Part shown: positions 8,869-17,983 of the stretch, in pieces | Position numbering within the stretch: the stretch's first letter is position 1 | Layout of the letters: each line of letters begins with the position of its first letter | Source of the DNA: an uncultured eubacterium 1-6 | Lineage (GTDB): Bacteria; Bacillota; Clostridia; Lachnospirales; Lachnospiraceae | NCBI GenBank assembly: GCA_903789595.1 | Contig: CAIFEZ010000002.1 | Location: 162,920-226,919 of the forward strand | Direction: 5' to 3' | DNA: 64,000 bases | Notes under the pieces: generated by a model | Database searches by the model: none | Told to the model about the DNA's origin: nothing | The model's input: the letters and a program-made list of their open reading frames with translations, nothing else | Position numbers and translations under genes: made by a program

Positions 8869-10200
8869 TTATTCCAGATTTTTCTTCCGGCCGATTTTCG
8901 CAAAATACTGTCTGATTTTTTCTTCGTAGCCGTTGTCCGTGGGATGATAGAACACCGCGTCCCTGATCTCGTCCGGCAGATACTGCTGCTCTACATAGTG
9001 GTTCGGATAGTCGTGCGCGTATTTGTATCCGATGCCGTGGCCGAGCTGCTCATGGCTTTTGTAATGCGCATCCTGCAGGTGAACGGGAACCGTCGTCTGC
9101 TTCTTCCGCACCGACTCCATCGCCTGGTAAATCGCTTCGGTGCAGGCATTGCTCTTCGGTGCTCCCGCCACATAGATCGCTGCCTGAGAGAGAATCAGCT
9201 GGGATTCCGGCATCCCCACGCGTTCTACCTCCTGCGCCGCTGAAGCCGCGACCACCATGGCCATGGGGTCCGCGTTTCCGACGTCCTCTGAGGCGCAGAT
9301 CATGATTCTCCTCGCGATGAATTTCACATCCTCCCCCGCATAAAGCATTTTGGCCAGGTAATAGACGGCAGCGTCCGGATCCGATCCACGCATGCTCTTG
9401 ATGAAGGCTGATATCGTGTCGTAATGCTGGTCCCCTGTCTTGTCATAGCGGACGACCCTCTTCTGAATACACTGGGACGCCGTCTCCAGATCAATGTGTA
9501 TCCTCCCGTCCCCGGGCGACGGCTCCGTCGTCAGAATTCCCAGCTCCAGTGCATTCAGCGCTTCTCGGGCATCTCCGCCCGCGATGTCCGCGAGAAAATC
9601 ACAGGCGTCCGGTTCCAGCACGGCATGATAACTCCCCATGCCCTTCACCGGATCCGTCACCGCCCTGTTCAGAAGCTCCCGGATATTCTCTGCGCTCAAG
9701 GGCTTCAGCTCGAAAATCACAGACCTGGAGATCAGAGCGGAATTCACCTCGAAATACGGATTCTCCGTCGTGGCGCCGATCAGAATGACCGTGCCGTCTT
9801 CCACGTATGGCAGAAGATAGTCCTGCTGTCCCTTGTTGAACCGGTGAATCTCGTCGATGAACAGGATGGTCTTCCTTCCGTACATGCCCCTCCTGTCTTG
9901 CGCCGCCCTGACCGCTTCCTCCATATCCTTTTTCCCTGAGGCGGTGGCGTTCAGCTGCATGAACTCCGCACTCGTCGTATTCGCGATGACATGCGCAAGC
10001 GTCGTCTTGCCGGTTCCCGGAGGGCCGTAGAAAATCAGAGAACTCAGCTTGTCCGCTTTGATGGCGCGGTACAGAAGCTTTCCCTTTCCGATGATATGCT
10101 CCTGCCCCACCACCTCATCCAGGCGCTCCGGTCTCATCCGCGATGCCAGAGGCGCCTCCTTCTCCATATTTTTTTCTTTTGCGTAATCAAACAGATCCAT
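8869..10200 (-). CDS. rarA: Replication-associated recombination protein A
   Basis: AAA+ ATPase (MgsA/RarA, 443 residues) that acts at stalled replication forks and is related to clamp-loader subunits. Walker A is GPPGTGKT, Walker B is ILFIDEIHRF, sensor 1 is IGATTENPYFEVN; the C-terminal tetramerisation domain contains SMRGSDPDAAVYYLAKML and PKSNACTEAIY, and the family tail HYKSHEQLGHGIGYKYAHDYPNH is present. ATG at 10200 lies two bases after the stop of the upstream DUF2298 gene, with GAGGG inside the end of that gene, so the two are translationally linked. Confidence 0.96.
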   Translation of the reverse strand: MDLFDYAKEKNMEKEAPLASRMRPERLDEVVGQEHIIGKGKLLYRAIKADKLSSLIFYGPPGTGKTTLAHVIANTTSAEFMQLNATASGKKDMEEAVRAAQDRRGMYGRKTILFIDEIHRFNKGQQDYLLPYVEDGTVILIGATTENPYFEVNSALISRSVIFELKPLSAENIRELLNRAVTDPVKGMGSYHAVLEPDACDFLADIAGGDAREALNALELGILTTEPSPGDGRIHIDLETASQCIQKRVVRYDKTGDQHYDTISAFIKSMRGSDPDAAVYYLAKMLYAGEDVKFIARRIMICASEDVGNADPMAMVVAASAAQEVERVGMPESQLILSQAAIYVAGAPKSNACTEAIYQAMESVRKKQTTVPVHLQDAHYKSHEQLGHGIGYKYAHDYPNHYVEQQYLPDEIRDAVFYHPTDNGYEEKIRQYFAKIGRKKNLE

Positions 10201-10202
10201 CC

Positions 10203-12464
10203 TCAGCCCTCTGCCGTTTTCACGATGAATGCACCGCTGCTGCTGTATACAACCTCTCCCAGAGCCTGAATCCCTTCTGTATTCACGGTTCCGTATTTCG
10301 CGTACTCTTCGCTTCCCACAAAAATATAGGATATTCCGTACTTCTCAATCAGACTCTGCACCTCCTCTGTATTGTCAGAGGTATAAATCGTCTGAATATC
10401 CGCGGAACGCCGGTTCAGATCCTCCGGATCACTCCTCCACAGCCATTCGTGGACATACCAGCCGAGCACCGTCGGGAGCCCGGTCATCGCGGATACCCTG
10501 CACGCGGTGCTGTAGCTGTCTCCGTCCGCCTCCAGAACGATCGGCTGTCCCGTGACGTTCTCATTCAGCCACCGGATTGCCGAGGCGTCATCCGGATATG
10601 CGCTCTCCAGAAATGCCGCCGCGTCCAGACCCTGATAATTCTTATATTGAAAAATATTTCCAATGTACTGCCGCACCGATGTCGGGAAATACCCGAGTGT
10701 CAGTCCGAGAAACGCCGCGGCGACGATTCCTGTGACGCGGCGTGCCCTCCGTCCGGATGCCAGGAAGCAGATGACCGCATACGCCATCATCATGCCGTAA
10801 AGGATGAACGCCTGATAGGTCATCTTGAACATCGTATTTGACCGCGGGTACCCGCTGGACTCATAAATGTCCCTGACGTAGACAATTTCCGGCACGAGCA
10901 CGAGACCGAAAGCGCACAGCCCGAGAATCAGCGCAAAATAATCCGGGAGCCTCTGTTTTGTGACTGTATCCTGTTTTGTATCCGTATCCTGTTTTGTATC
11001 CGTGTCCCGTTTTGTGACCGTATCCTGTTTTGTATCCGTGTCCCGTTTTGTGACCGCATCCTGTTTTATCCCCCGATTATCCCTGACCACGGTGACAATC
11101 AGCAGGACGAATACTGCAAATGGGAATCCCCAGAGAATCAGAAGCTGATACAGCGGCGTGTGCGTCTGGCAGAATTTCACACCGGAAACCGGCGACTGGA
11201 ACTGCATCCGAAACGGAATCGAGAATACCGCTGATACCACAGCCAGAAGCGCGGTCTGATACACGGCCGTCAAAGCCCTTCTCTTCCTGCTCCCGCAGCC
11301 GCTGTGCAGCGCACGGAATAGAATACAGAAGAAAGCGACCGTGAAATAGATAGCAAAATCCCAGAAATTCGTCCACTGGAACATGCCGATCAAAGCAGCA
11401 GCCGCAAGGAACCTCGCATCCGGGATATATTTTTTCTCCCGCCCGGTGCAGATCCAGGCATACAGAAGTGCCACCGCCGTCAGCACAAACATGATATTGC
11501 ACATGTGCGCGTGAACATCCCCGAGAATAAACGAGTAGGCGGGAAACTCGTGAATGGTCCGGTCCGCGGTATTCACCGGATTGTATCCGATATACCGCGT
11601 TGAATCCGCAAACCAGTAATAGTCCCGGCCGTCCGGCATCGAAAGTCCCAGCGCCTTCCCGAAAATTCCATACAGCACATAGTGACCGTTTCCGGCAAGG
11701 GAAACCGCGGCCCCGCCGATCAGTCCGCCTGCGGCGGCCCATCCCCCGGCATGCGGGCGTTCCTTAAAGCGGTCCAGCACCATCTGATGCACGATGGAAA
11801 ATGGAAGCACAAAGCCGAGAGCGGCAATCATCGCCCGGTAAATGTTGTATGCATAAGAAACCCCGACGCCGCACATTTTTCCAAGATAAACGCCGAAGTA
11901 CTGCCCGCCGTAATAATAGTTGATCGCATCCGTCCCGTACCAGATATCCTTTGCCGGGAGAGATGTGCTCCGGTACATCGCGGCCATAAAGCCGTAATCC
12001 ATGAACTTCTCCGTTCCGCTGGCCTGCGGCCGGAAGCCGATGAGATAAGCCCAGAACAGGAAAAGTCCGAAGAACAGAACCTCCTCCGCGATCATACGAT
12101 TGATATCCGGTTTTTGCTTCACCGGCCTCAGCATGAACAGAACCCAGCACGCGCCGATGAAGATCAGCGTGACAGTCAGCGCCCGATGACCGGTAAACTG
12201 CAGAATGCCTGCAAGTCCGAGAACCCACACCGCGTAGCCGCCGACCGCGATCCCGATCACGCGGGAGAACAGCCATCCGCCGTCACAAAAGGCCGGAAAC
12301 AGGATCCGGGTCAGCGGGAAAAATCCGATTCCGATGACCAGAAGCAGCAGATACCATCTGAAAAACGGAAAGAAACCGGTGCCAAGAAGCGCGCCTGCCG
12401 CCGCGATCATAAGAAAAAGAACCGCAAGAAAGCCGATTGACGAATTTTTGATCTTAGTAAACAA
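10203..12464 (-). CDS. DUF2298 (YYY-type) multipass membrane protein
   Basis: 753-residue polytopic membrane protein with about a dozen hydrophobic segments. It carries the family hallmark YYY in DAINYYYGGQYFGVYLGK and the conserved EFPAYSFILGDVHAHMCN loop. DUF2298 proteins resemble GT-C-type glycosyltransferases, but their reaction is not known. The start is TTG at 12464, about 8 bases after CGGAGG. A hydrophilic loop contains six near-perfect copies of a six-residue unit (TKRDTD/TKQDTV types) encoded by an 18-bp tandem repeat, which is not part of the family. It sits between a nucleotidyltransferase gene and rarA in one co-directional run, suggesting surface glycan work for the first two. 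Confidence 0.88.
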   Translation of the reverse strand: MFTKIKNSSIGFLAVLFLMIAAAGALLGTGFFPFFRWYLLLLVIGIGFFPLTRILFPAFCDGGWLFSRVIGIAVGGYAVWVLGLAGILQFTGHRALTVTLIFIGACWVLFMLRPVKQKPDINRMIAEEVLFFGLFLFWAYLIGFRPQASGTEKFMDYGFMAAMYRSTSLPAKDIWYGTDAINYYYGGQYFGVYLGKMCGVGVSYAYNIYRAMIAALGFVLPFSIVHQMVLDRFKERPHAGGWAAAGGLIGGAAVSLAGNGHYVLYGIFGKALGLSMPDGRDYYWFADSTRYIGYNPVNTADRTIHEFPAYSFILGDVHAHMCNIMFVLTAVALLYAWICTGREKKYIPDARFLAAAALIGMFQWTNFWDFAIYFTVAFFCILFRALHSGCGSRKRRALTAVYQTALLAVVSAVFSIPFRMQFQSPVSGVKFCQTHTPLYQLLILWGFPFAVFVLLIVTVVRDNRGIKQDAVTKRDTDTKQDTVTKRDTDTKQDTDTKQDTVTKQRLPDYFALILGLCAFGLVLVPEIVYVRDIYESSGYPRSNTMFKMTYQAFILYGMMMAYAVICFLASGRRARRVTGIVAAAFLGLTLGYFPTSVRQYIGNIFQYKNYQGLDAAAFLESAYPDDASAIRWLNENVTGQPIVLEADGDSYSTACRVSAMTGLPTVLGWYVHEWLWRSDPEDLNRRSADIQTIYTSDNTEEVQSLIEKYGISYIFVGSEEYAKYGTVNTEGIQALGEVVYSSSGAFIVKTAEG
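10955..11062. repeat. In-frame 18-bp tandem repeat (six units)
   Basis: Six successive 18-base units, each starting gttttgt and differing at a few positions, plus a partial seventh. They lie inside the DUF2298 gene and add six residues each. The units alternate between two types, consistent with slippage or recombination-driven expansion. Confidence 0.92.
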
Positions 12465-12501
12465 TCTGTGGTCCTCCGAAAAATAATTTTCAGAAGCAGT
12501 T

Positions 12502-13449
12502 TCAGGAATGCGCTTCTCCGTCCAGAAGCTCCGGCGGATATAAGCCGTCCTCCGTCATCTTCTTCAGCGCGGCGGTCACTGCCGGCTTGTCCTCCTTGTA
12601 GGTCACGCCGTACCATTTGTCCGATGTCGTCATCACCTTCACCGCCGCCTTGTCCTCTGCGAGCAGATCCGCGACCACGGAGGGAAGGAAATACTCTCCC
12701 TTCAGCGGATTCTCCTTCAGTGTCCGGTCAAGGAATGCCGGGAAGCGCGCGAGAAGCTCATTCATAATGCTGTAGTTAAAGCCCCACATATTCATAGAAA
12801 CCACCGTGTCGTCCGCAAGGGGCATCCAGGTCTTTCCGTCATCCTCTGTGTATTCAATGCCGGACGGATGTTTCTCGATCCGGGTGCGCTCGTGAATCCC
12901 GACCAGCTCCTCCCGGCCGTTGACCTCGCAGATTCCGCGGGAGACGTATCCGTTTTCTGTCACGGTGTTCTTCAGATGATAGCCGACCATCGCATAGCGG
13001 TACTTTGTATCGTCGCCGTTGTGAGCGAGGTAATCGTACATCTTCCGGAAAGCGTCTCTTCCGTAGTAGTCATCCGCGTTGATCACGGCGAACGGAGAAC
13101 CGTTGACCGCGAAAAAGCACGACAGCACGGCGTGGCCGGTCCCCCACGGCTTCACGCGTCCCTCCGGGACCTGATAGCCGGCGGGCAGATCGTTCAGTCT
13201 CTGAAACGCATAGCTCACCTTCACGCTGCGGCTGATCCGGTCTCCGATCCTCTCCTTGAAGATCTGTTTATTTTCTTCCTTGATGACGAAAATAATCTCC
13301 CGGAAACCGGCCTGCACCGCGTCATAAATCGAATAATCAATGATCAGATGTCCCCTCTCATCCATGGGATCCATCTGCTTCAGCCCGCCATACCGGCTGC
13401 CCATGCCGGCCGCCATAATGACAAGGACCGGATGATTGTTATTTTCCAT
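12502..13449 (-). CDS. Sugar-phosphate nucleotidyltransferase family protein
   Basis: 315-residue protein with the NTP_transferase fold. The N-terminus PVLVIMAAGMGSRYGGLKQM is the nucleotide-binding signature; FAVINADDYYGRDAF supplies the metal-binding aspartates, and VKPWGTGHAVLSC is the usual second motif. This family usually activates a sugar phosphate (for example NDP-hexose synthesis), but the sugar is not identifiable here. ATG at 13449 follows GGCGGAG. It is first in a likely operon with the DUF2298 membrane protein and rarA. Confidence 0.85.
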   Translation of the reverse strand: MENNNHPVLVIMAAGMGSRYGGLKQMDPMDERGHLIIDYSIYDAVQAGFREIIFVIKEENKQIFKERIGDRISRSVKVSYAFQRLNDLPAGYQVPEGRVKPWGTGHAVLSCFFAVNGSPFAVINADDYYGRDAFRKMYDYLAHNGDDTKYRYAMVGYHLKNTVTENGYVSRGICEVNGREELVGIHERTRIEKHPSGIEYTEDDGKTWMPLADDTVVSMNMWGFNYSIMNELLARFPAFLDRTLKENPLKGEYFLPSVVADLLAEDKAAVKVMTTSDKWYGVTYKEDKPAVTAALKKMTEDGLYPPELLDGEAHS

Positions 13450-13505
13450 CTTCTCCGCCTCTCATTTTTCTATCGTATGAATTTCGCCAGCTATTAGTAA
13501 AACAC

Positions 13506-15137
13506 TCAGTTGTCTTCCTCTGTAAGCGTGTAAACCGAGCGTTTTCTCGCGTCCGCATCCGCCGCCAGATACTCATCATAGGTTGTCACCTTGTCAATCA
13601 GCGTTCCGTCATGCCGGAATTCCATGATCCGATTTGCGGTCGTCTGCACAAACTGATGGTCATGACAGGTGAACAGCAGAACCCCCGGGAACTTGATCAG
13701 GCCGTTATTCAGCGCCTGAATCGACTCCATGTCCAGATGGTTGGTCGGCTGGTCCAGAACGAGCACATTCGCGCCCGAGATCATCATCTTCGACAGAAGA
13801 CACCTGACCTTCTCTCCTCCGGACAGAACGCGCACCTTCTTGACGCCGTCATCACCCGCGAATAGCATTCTTCCGAGGAATCCGCGCACATAGGTGGCGT
13901 CCTTGATCTCTGAATACTGGGTCAGCCACTCCGCGATTGTCAGGTCCGAGTCAAACTCCTCCGTGTAGTCCTTCGGGAAAAATGCCTGTGATGTGGTGAC
14001 GCCCCACTTGTAGTATCCCTCATCGGCCTCATCCTCGCCGGCGATGATCTTGAAGAGCTCCGTCGCCGCCTGCTCGTTGGAACCGACAAAGGCGACCTTG
14101 TCTTCTCTTCTCAAAGTGAAGGAAACATCGTCGAGTACCTTCACGCCGTCGATGGTTTTGCTGATGTTGTGAACCTCAAGAACCTCGTTTCCGATCTCGC
14201 GGTTCGGACGGAAATCGATATAAGGATATTTCCGGCTGGACGGCTTGATATCATCCAGCTGGATCTTCTCCAGAGCCTTCTTTCGCGAGGTCGCCTGCTT
14301 GGACTTGGAAGCATTCGCCGCGAATCGGGAAATAAACTCCTGCAGCTCCTTGATCTTCTCTTCCTTCTTCTTGTTTGCTTCCTTCTTCTGCTGCAGCAGC
14401 AGATTGCTGGACTCGAACCAGAAGTCATAGTTGCCCGCGTAGAGCTGAATCTTGCCGTAATCGATATCCGCGATATTTGTGCAGACCTTGTTCAGAAAAT
14501 ACCGGTCATGGGATACGACGATGACCGTGTTTTCGAAATTGATCAGGAACTCCTCCAGCCAGTCGATGGCATCCAGATCCAGATGGTTCGTCGGCTCATC
14601 GAGAAGCAGAATATCCGGATTGCCGAACAGAGCGCGCGCCAGAAGCACCTTTACCTTCTGCGGGCCGTCCAGCGTTCCCATCTGCGCGTAGTGCAGATCT
14701 GTCTCGATTCCGAGTCCGTTCAGCAGCTGCTCCGCGTCCGTCTCCGCGTCCCATCCGTTCATTTCTGCGAACTCCGCCTCAAGCTCACTGGCCTTGATGC
14801 CGTCTTCATCGGTGAAATCGGGCTTTGCGTAGAGCGCGTCCTTCTCCTTCATAATCTCGTAGAGTCTGCCGTTTCCCTGAATGACCGTATCCAGAACCGG
14901 CTGATCGTCATACTTAAAATGATCCTGCTCCAGGAAAGACAGTCTCTGTCCCGGCGTGATCGTGACGTCTCCGTTCGTCGGCTCCAGCTGCCCGGAAAGA
15001 ATCTTCAGAAATGTAGATTTTCCGGCGCCGTTCGCGCCGATTACACCATAACAGTTGCCCTCCGTGAACTTGATGTTCACGTTCTCGAAAAGGGCTTTCT
15101 TCCCTACCCTCAGTGTTACATTGTTCGCAGCTATCAT
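13506..15137 (-). CDS. ABC-F family ATPase (YbiT/YkpA-like)
   Basis: Cytosolic protein of 543 residues with two ABC domains and no membrane segment, the ABC-F pattern of ribosome-associated translation factors. First domain: Walker A GANGAGKST and a Walker B ILLLDEPTNHLD. Second domain: GSNEQAATE replaces the canonical Walker A, the signature is LSGGEKVRCLL and the Walker B is VLVLDQPTNHLD. The charged linker (KKEEKIKELQEFISRF) lies between them. In the first domain the LSGGQ-type signature reads LDGPQKVKV. Loss of the P-loop lysine in domain 2 is typical of some members. ATG at 15137 follows AAAGGA. Role in relieving ribosome stalling is inferred from the family. Confidence 0.92.
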   Translation of the reverse strand: MIAANNVTLRVGKKALFENVNIKFTEGNCYGVIGANGAGKSTFLKILSGQLEPTNGDVTITPGQRLSFLEQDHFKYDDQPVLDTVIQGNGRLYEIMKEKDALYAKPDFTDEDGIKASELEAEFAEMNGWDAETDAEQLLNGLGIETDLHYAQMGTLDGPQKVKVLLARALFGNPDILLLDEPTNHLDLDAIDWLEEFLINFENTVIVVSHDRYFLNKVCTNIADIDYGKIQLYAGNYDFWFESSNLLLQQKKEANKKKEEKIKELQEFISRFAANASKSKQATSRKKALEKIQLDDIKPSSRKYPYIDFRPNREIGNEVLEVHNISKTIDGVKVLDDVSFTLRREDKVAFVGSNEQAATELFKIIAGEDEADEGYYKWGVTTSQAFFPKDYTEEFDSDLTIAEWLTQYSEIKDATYVRGFLGRMLFAGDDGVKKVRVLSGGEKVRCLLSKMMISGANVLVLDQPTNHLDMESIQALNNGLIKFPGVLLFTCHDHQFVQTTANRIMEFRHDGTLIDKVTTYDEYLAADADARKRSVYTLTEEDN

Positions 15138-15253
15138 ATCAAATTCCTTTCTGTCGGACGATTATACCCAGCGTCAATCGCTACAAATGATAACGTATTT
15201 CGTTCTTTTTCACAAGTCCCAATTGCTGCTCCTCTCCTGGAGCTCTTACTGTC

Positions 15254-15354
15254 CGGTTACTGTTCACGCGCCACTAAAGCGGCAAAGATTTTTCAGTCCC
15301 TTTGCCAGAGCATTACTGGCTGTGAAATCCCTGCCTTTCAGATATCCCGTAACC
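15254..15354 (+). repeat. Family A repeat, compact copy
   Basis: Bounded by cggttac and gtaacc. Contains tgttcacgcgcca, then cattactggctgtgaaatcc joining left and right arm sequences directly, so the central hairpin is deleted. It fills most of the gap between the LTA-synthase-like gene and the ABC-F gene. Confidence 0.75.
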
Positions 15355-15360
15355 AGCCGC

Positions 15361-15421
15361 TTATAAAGAAACAGAGACTCCTAATCCCGCAACGTTCCCA
15401 TCCGGAATATGAAATCTCTGT
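15361..15421 (-). terminator. Possible terminator of the LTA-synthase-like gene
   Basis: Arms acagaga (15371-15377) and tctctgt (15415-15421) separated by a long loop; on the minus strand the stem is followed by TTCTTTATAA. Confidence 0.5.
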
Positions 15422-15473
15422 CTCAATTCATTTCTGCCTCAATCAATTTCGCTCAAAATGAGCAGAAAATTTT

Positions 15474-17549
15474 TCACGAATCGCTGGTCAGCGAGAAGAA
15501 CCAGTCGAGCCGGTTCCGTTTCTCCGCCAGCTCATTGTACTGCAGACATTCATACTGCCACTCATTCAACAGGTCTTCCTCGCTGCCCGAAGACCAGGTG
15601 TGCCAGTTCCCGTCCGCATCCTCATAGCCCATATGATTCAGCGCCGGTATCTTAGTCATGAGATTCTTCAGATAGTAATTGTAATCTGTCATCTGAAGCC
15701 CGGTCTGTTCCAGGAGCATGGTGCTCAGATAATTCGTGCTCGTCACCACATTCTGTTCTTCCGGGATGTCGTAGTTCGCCCAGATCAGGAACGGTGTCGC
15801 GTAATAGTGCTCCTGCTGCTCCAGATCCAGAGAATTGTAATTCGCGCCGGACACATATTCCGTGAAGGAATCCGGCATGGTCGGATAATGATCGCCGAAC
15901 ATGATGATCAGCGTGGGCTCATCATAGTTCTTGAAGTAATCGATCAGATACTCCAGCGCGTCGTCGCTGAGTTTTTCCAGGGAAAGGAACCGGCTCACGA
16001 CATCGTTCTCATATCCGTCGACGGTAATGGTCTCATCGACATCATCGGCCGTATAGCCTCCGTGATTCTGCATCGTGATGTCAAACAGGAAGAACGGATT
16101 TCCGGCCTGATTCTCCTCATTGACCACCTGAATGATCTTCTTGTAATTCGACATATCGCTGATGTGGCTGTGAACATACTCGACGTCGTCGTCCTCGGTG
16201 AAGTCGTCCTGCGTGTAGAACCGGTCGAAGCCCAGCAGGCGGTACGCGGTCTCACGATTCCAGTTGCTTCCCTTATACGGATGCATGGCGGCTGTCTTGT
16301 ATCCCTGTGCCTCCAGAGTAGAGACGATCGAATACTGATCGTGCGTGAAGTAGCTCACATAGGGAACCATCGCGGGGAATCTCTTCACGGAATTTCCGGT
16401 GAGGAATTCGTACTCCGTCTTTGCCGTTCCGCCTCCGGTGATGCACACCTGCGTGTGTCCCTTGATCGTGTTCTCCTCAAGCGAGTCGTAGAACGGCATC
16501 ACCGGCTCATTCGTCTTCAGGTCTCCGATGTAGCTGTAATCCGCCCACGACTCATTCATGATCGCGATAATGTTCACCGGTTTTACCGAAGAAGTATCAG
16601 AAGTATCGCTTCCGTCCGAACCGCTTTCCTGACTCTTCACAGAATCTTCCGCAATCTTCTTTGTTCCGCTGACCGTGTAGCCGTCCGGCGGGCTCAGTCT
16701 CATGTATTTTGCCACACAGAAAAAGCCGACCGTGGTTCCGTACTCCGTATAGGTCTTGATCGGCGCGAACAGGTCTGTCAGAATGCCGAGGCCGCCGTTC
16801 CAGTTCACATTCAGATAGAAAAAGAACATGCCGACCATGAACACCGCGATGCCGGCGCGCATCAGTATCTTGCGGATCACACCCTTGCGGACCAGAACAT
16901 AGTTCCGCATGTGAATCAAAAGGCCCAGCACGCAGAAGTACACTACAAGATCAAGCACAATTCCCCTTGTCAGCGTGTAGGTATAGGAACCGGATACCGT
17001 GGCCGCCGTCGAGATCGAGAAGAAATCAATCAGCTGAAGCGGCTCTCCCCGGAACAGATACACAAAATAAAACGCAATGCTGATAAACGACCAGATGGAC
17101 AGGATCAGCATCAGTGAACGCTTGAGAGAGTTCAGCCAGAAAAACGCGATCAGATTCATGATCAGGATGCCTGCGATATTCAGCAGCCTGTACTTCCATT
17201 CCATCGCGACCAGTTCCGTGTTGTTGATATATTCAATGATAAAAAAGCACCAGACATCCACGGCGAGCATAATCAGAAAATGCCACGGCCAGATCTGAAG
17301 GCGGGCCTGCTTTCCCCTCTGATCCACCTTGTCCAGCGGATGCAGGACAAACGTGCAGAGCAGCGCGGAAGCCGCGACGGCGGCAGTCAGTACCGCGAAT
17401 AAGATTTCGCCGGCGCGCATCTCCACCTTCACGCTGCCGATGAGCGTGCTCCGCTGCGTCATGAGGAAGATGAACACGCATGCCCAGTAGACCGCCCAGA
17501 ATATTTTGTAACCGACGGACCACTGACGGCCCCGATTCTGAATTTCCAT
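15474..17549 (-). CDS. LTA synthase family sulfatase
   Basis: Membrane phosphoglycerol transferase of the LtaS type, expected to build or modify lipoteichoic acid or a related glycolipid polymer outside the cell. The first 260 residues contain about six hydrophobic segments; the extracellular sulfatase domain starts near residue 325 at NIIAIMNESWAD. The catalytic threonine lies in GGGTAKTEYEFLTG, with HPYKGSNWNRE, TMQNHGGY and FGDHYPT as further active-site or metal motifs. A Ser/Asp-rich linker (DGSDTSDTSS) joins the halves. At 691 residues it is slightly longer than typical LtaS. It is transcribed alone. Confidence 0.93.
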   Translation of the reverse strand: MEIQNRGRQWSVGYKIFWAVYWACVFIFLMTQRSTLIGSVKVEMRAGEILFAVLTAAVAASALLCTFVLHPLDKVDQRGKQARLQIWPWHFLIMLAVDVWCFFIIEYINNTELVAMEWKYRLLNIAGILIMNLIAFFWLNSLKRSLMLILSIWSFISIAFYFVYLFRGEPLQLIDFFSISTAATVSGSYTYTLTRGIVLDLVVYFCVLGLLIHMRNYVLVRKGVIRKILMRAGIAVFMVGMFFFYLNVNWNGGLGILTDLFAPIKTYTEYGTTVGFFCVAKYMRLSPPDGYTVSGTKKIAEDSVKSQESGSDGSDTSDTSSVKPVNIIAIMNESWADYSYIGDLKTNEPVMPFYDSLEENTIKGHTQVCITGGGTAKTEYEFLTGNSVKRFPAMVPYVSYFTHDQYSIVSTLEAQGYKTAAMHPYKGSNWNRETAYRLLGFDRFYTQDDFTEDDDVEYVHSHISDMSNYKKIIQVVNEENQAGNPFFLFDITMQNHGGYTADDVDETITVDGYENDVVSRFLSLEKLSDDALEYLIDYFKNYDEPTLIIMFGDHYPTMPDSFTEYVSGANYNSLDLEQQEHYYATPFLIWANYDIPEEQNVVTSTNYLSTMLLEQTGLQMTDYNYYLKNLMTKIPALNHMGYEDADGNWHTWSSGSEEDLLNEWQYECLQYNELAEKRNRLDWFFSLTSDS

Positions 17550-17911
17550 TTAAAAAATACCCGCTTTCATGTCAATTTTCTCTGTCACACACATGTGGAA
17601 ACAGACCGGCAAATGCTTTCCCGTCACAAAAAATACAGCCGCTATGCAGCTGCACCGCACACCGGAATATTTTACCTTCTTTAGAATCGATTTGCAAACC
17701 TGTTGGGGCAGAATTCACGGAATTCACAATTTCATCAAAAATTACTGCAGACCGCGTGATATCTGAAAGGCACAAATTTCACAGCCTCGTCAGTTTGACG
17801 TGAACAGTAACCAAAAATCTCCCCATACCACTGATCCATCCGCAGGCCGTCAAATTCCATCAACATCTCACAAAATCAGTCATAATTTCATAACCAAAAC
17901 GTGTGGATTGC
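17550..17911. other. Intergenic region between divergent genes
   Basis: No convincing gene. A 67-codon minus-strand frame (17572-17775) has Cys/His residues but no supported ribosome site or family. A solo end of family A lies at 17769-17812. Confidence 0.4.
17769..17812 (-). repeat. Solo end of family A
   Basis: Read on the minus strand it gives ggttactgttcacg, then aactgacg and gtgaaattt, as at the outer end of the family A elements. No core is present. Confidence 0.5.
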
Positions 17912-17940
17912 TTGAATGTATCTCCTCTGCGTGCTATGAT
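17912..17940 (+). promoter_or_regulatory. Promoter of alcohol dehydrogenase gene
   Basis: TTGAAT, 17-base spacer, TATGAT, about 44 bases before the start codon. Confidence 0.75.
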
Positions 17941-17954
17941 ATCCTTATCATAGC
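17933..17954. promoter_or_regulatory. Palindromic operator candidate on the -10 box
   Basis: Perfect inverted repeat of arms gctatgata and tatcatagc with a 4-base centre. It covers the -10 box and the expected transcription start of the downstream dehydrogenase, a position fitting a repressor site. Confidence 0.6.
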
Positions 17955-17983
17955 AGCTTAAATAATAAGGAAAGGACAGCAGC

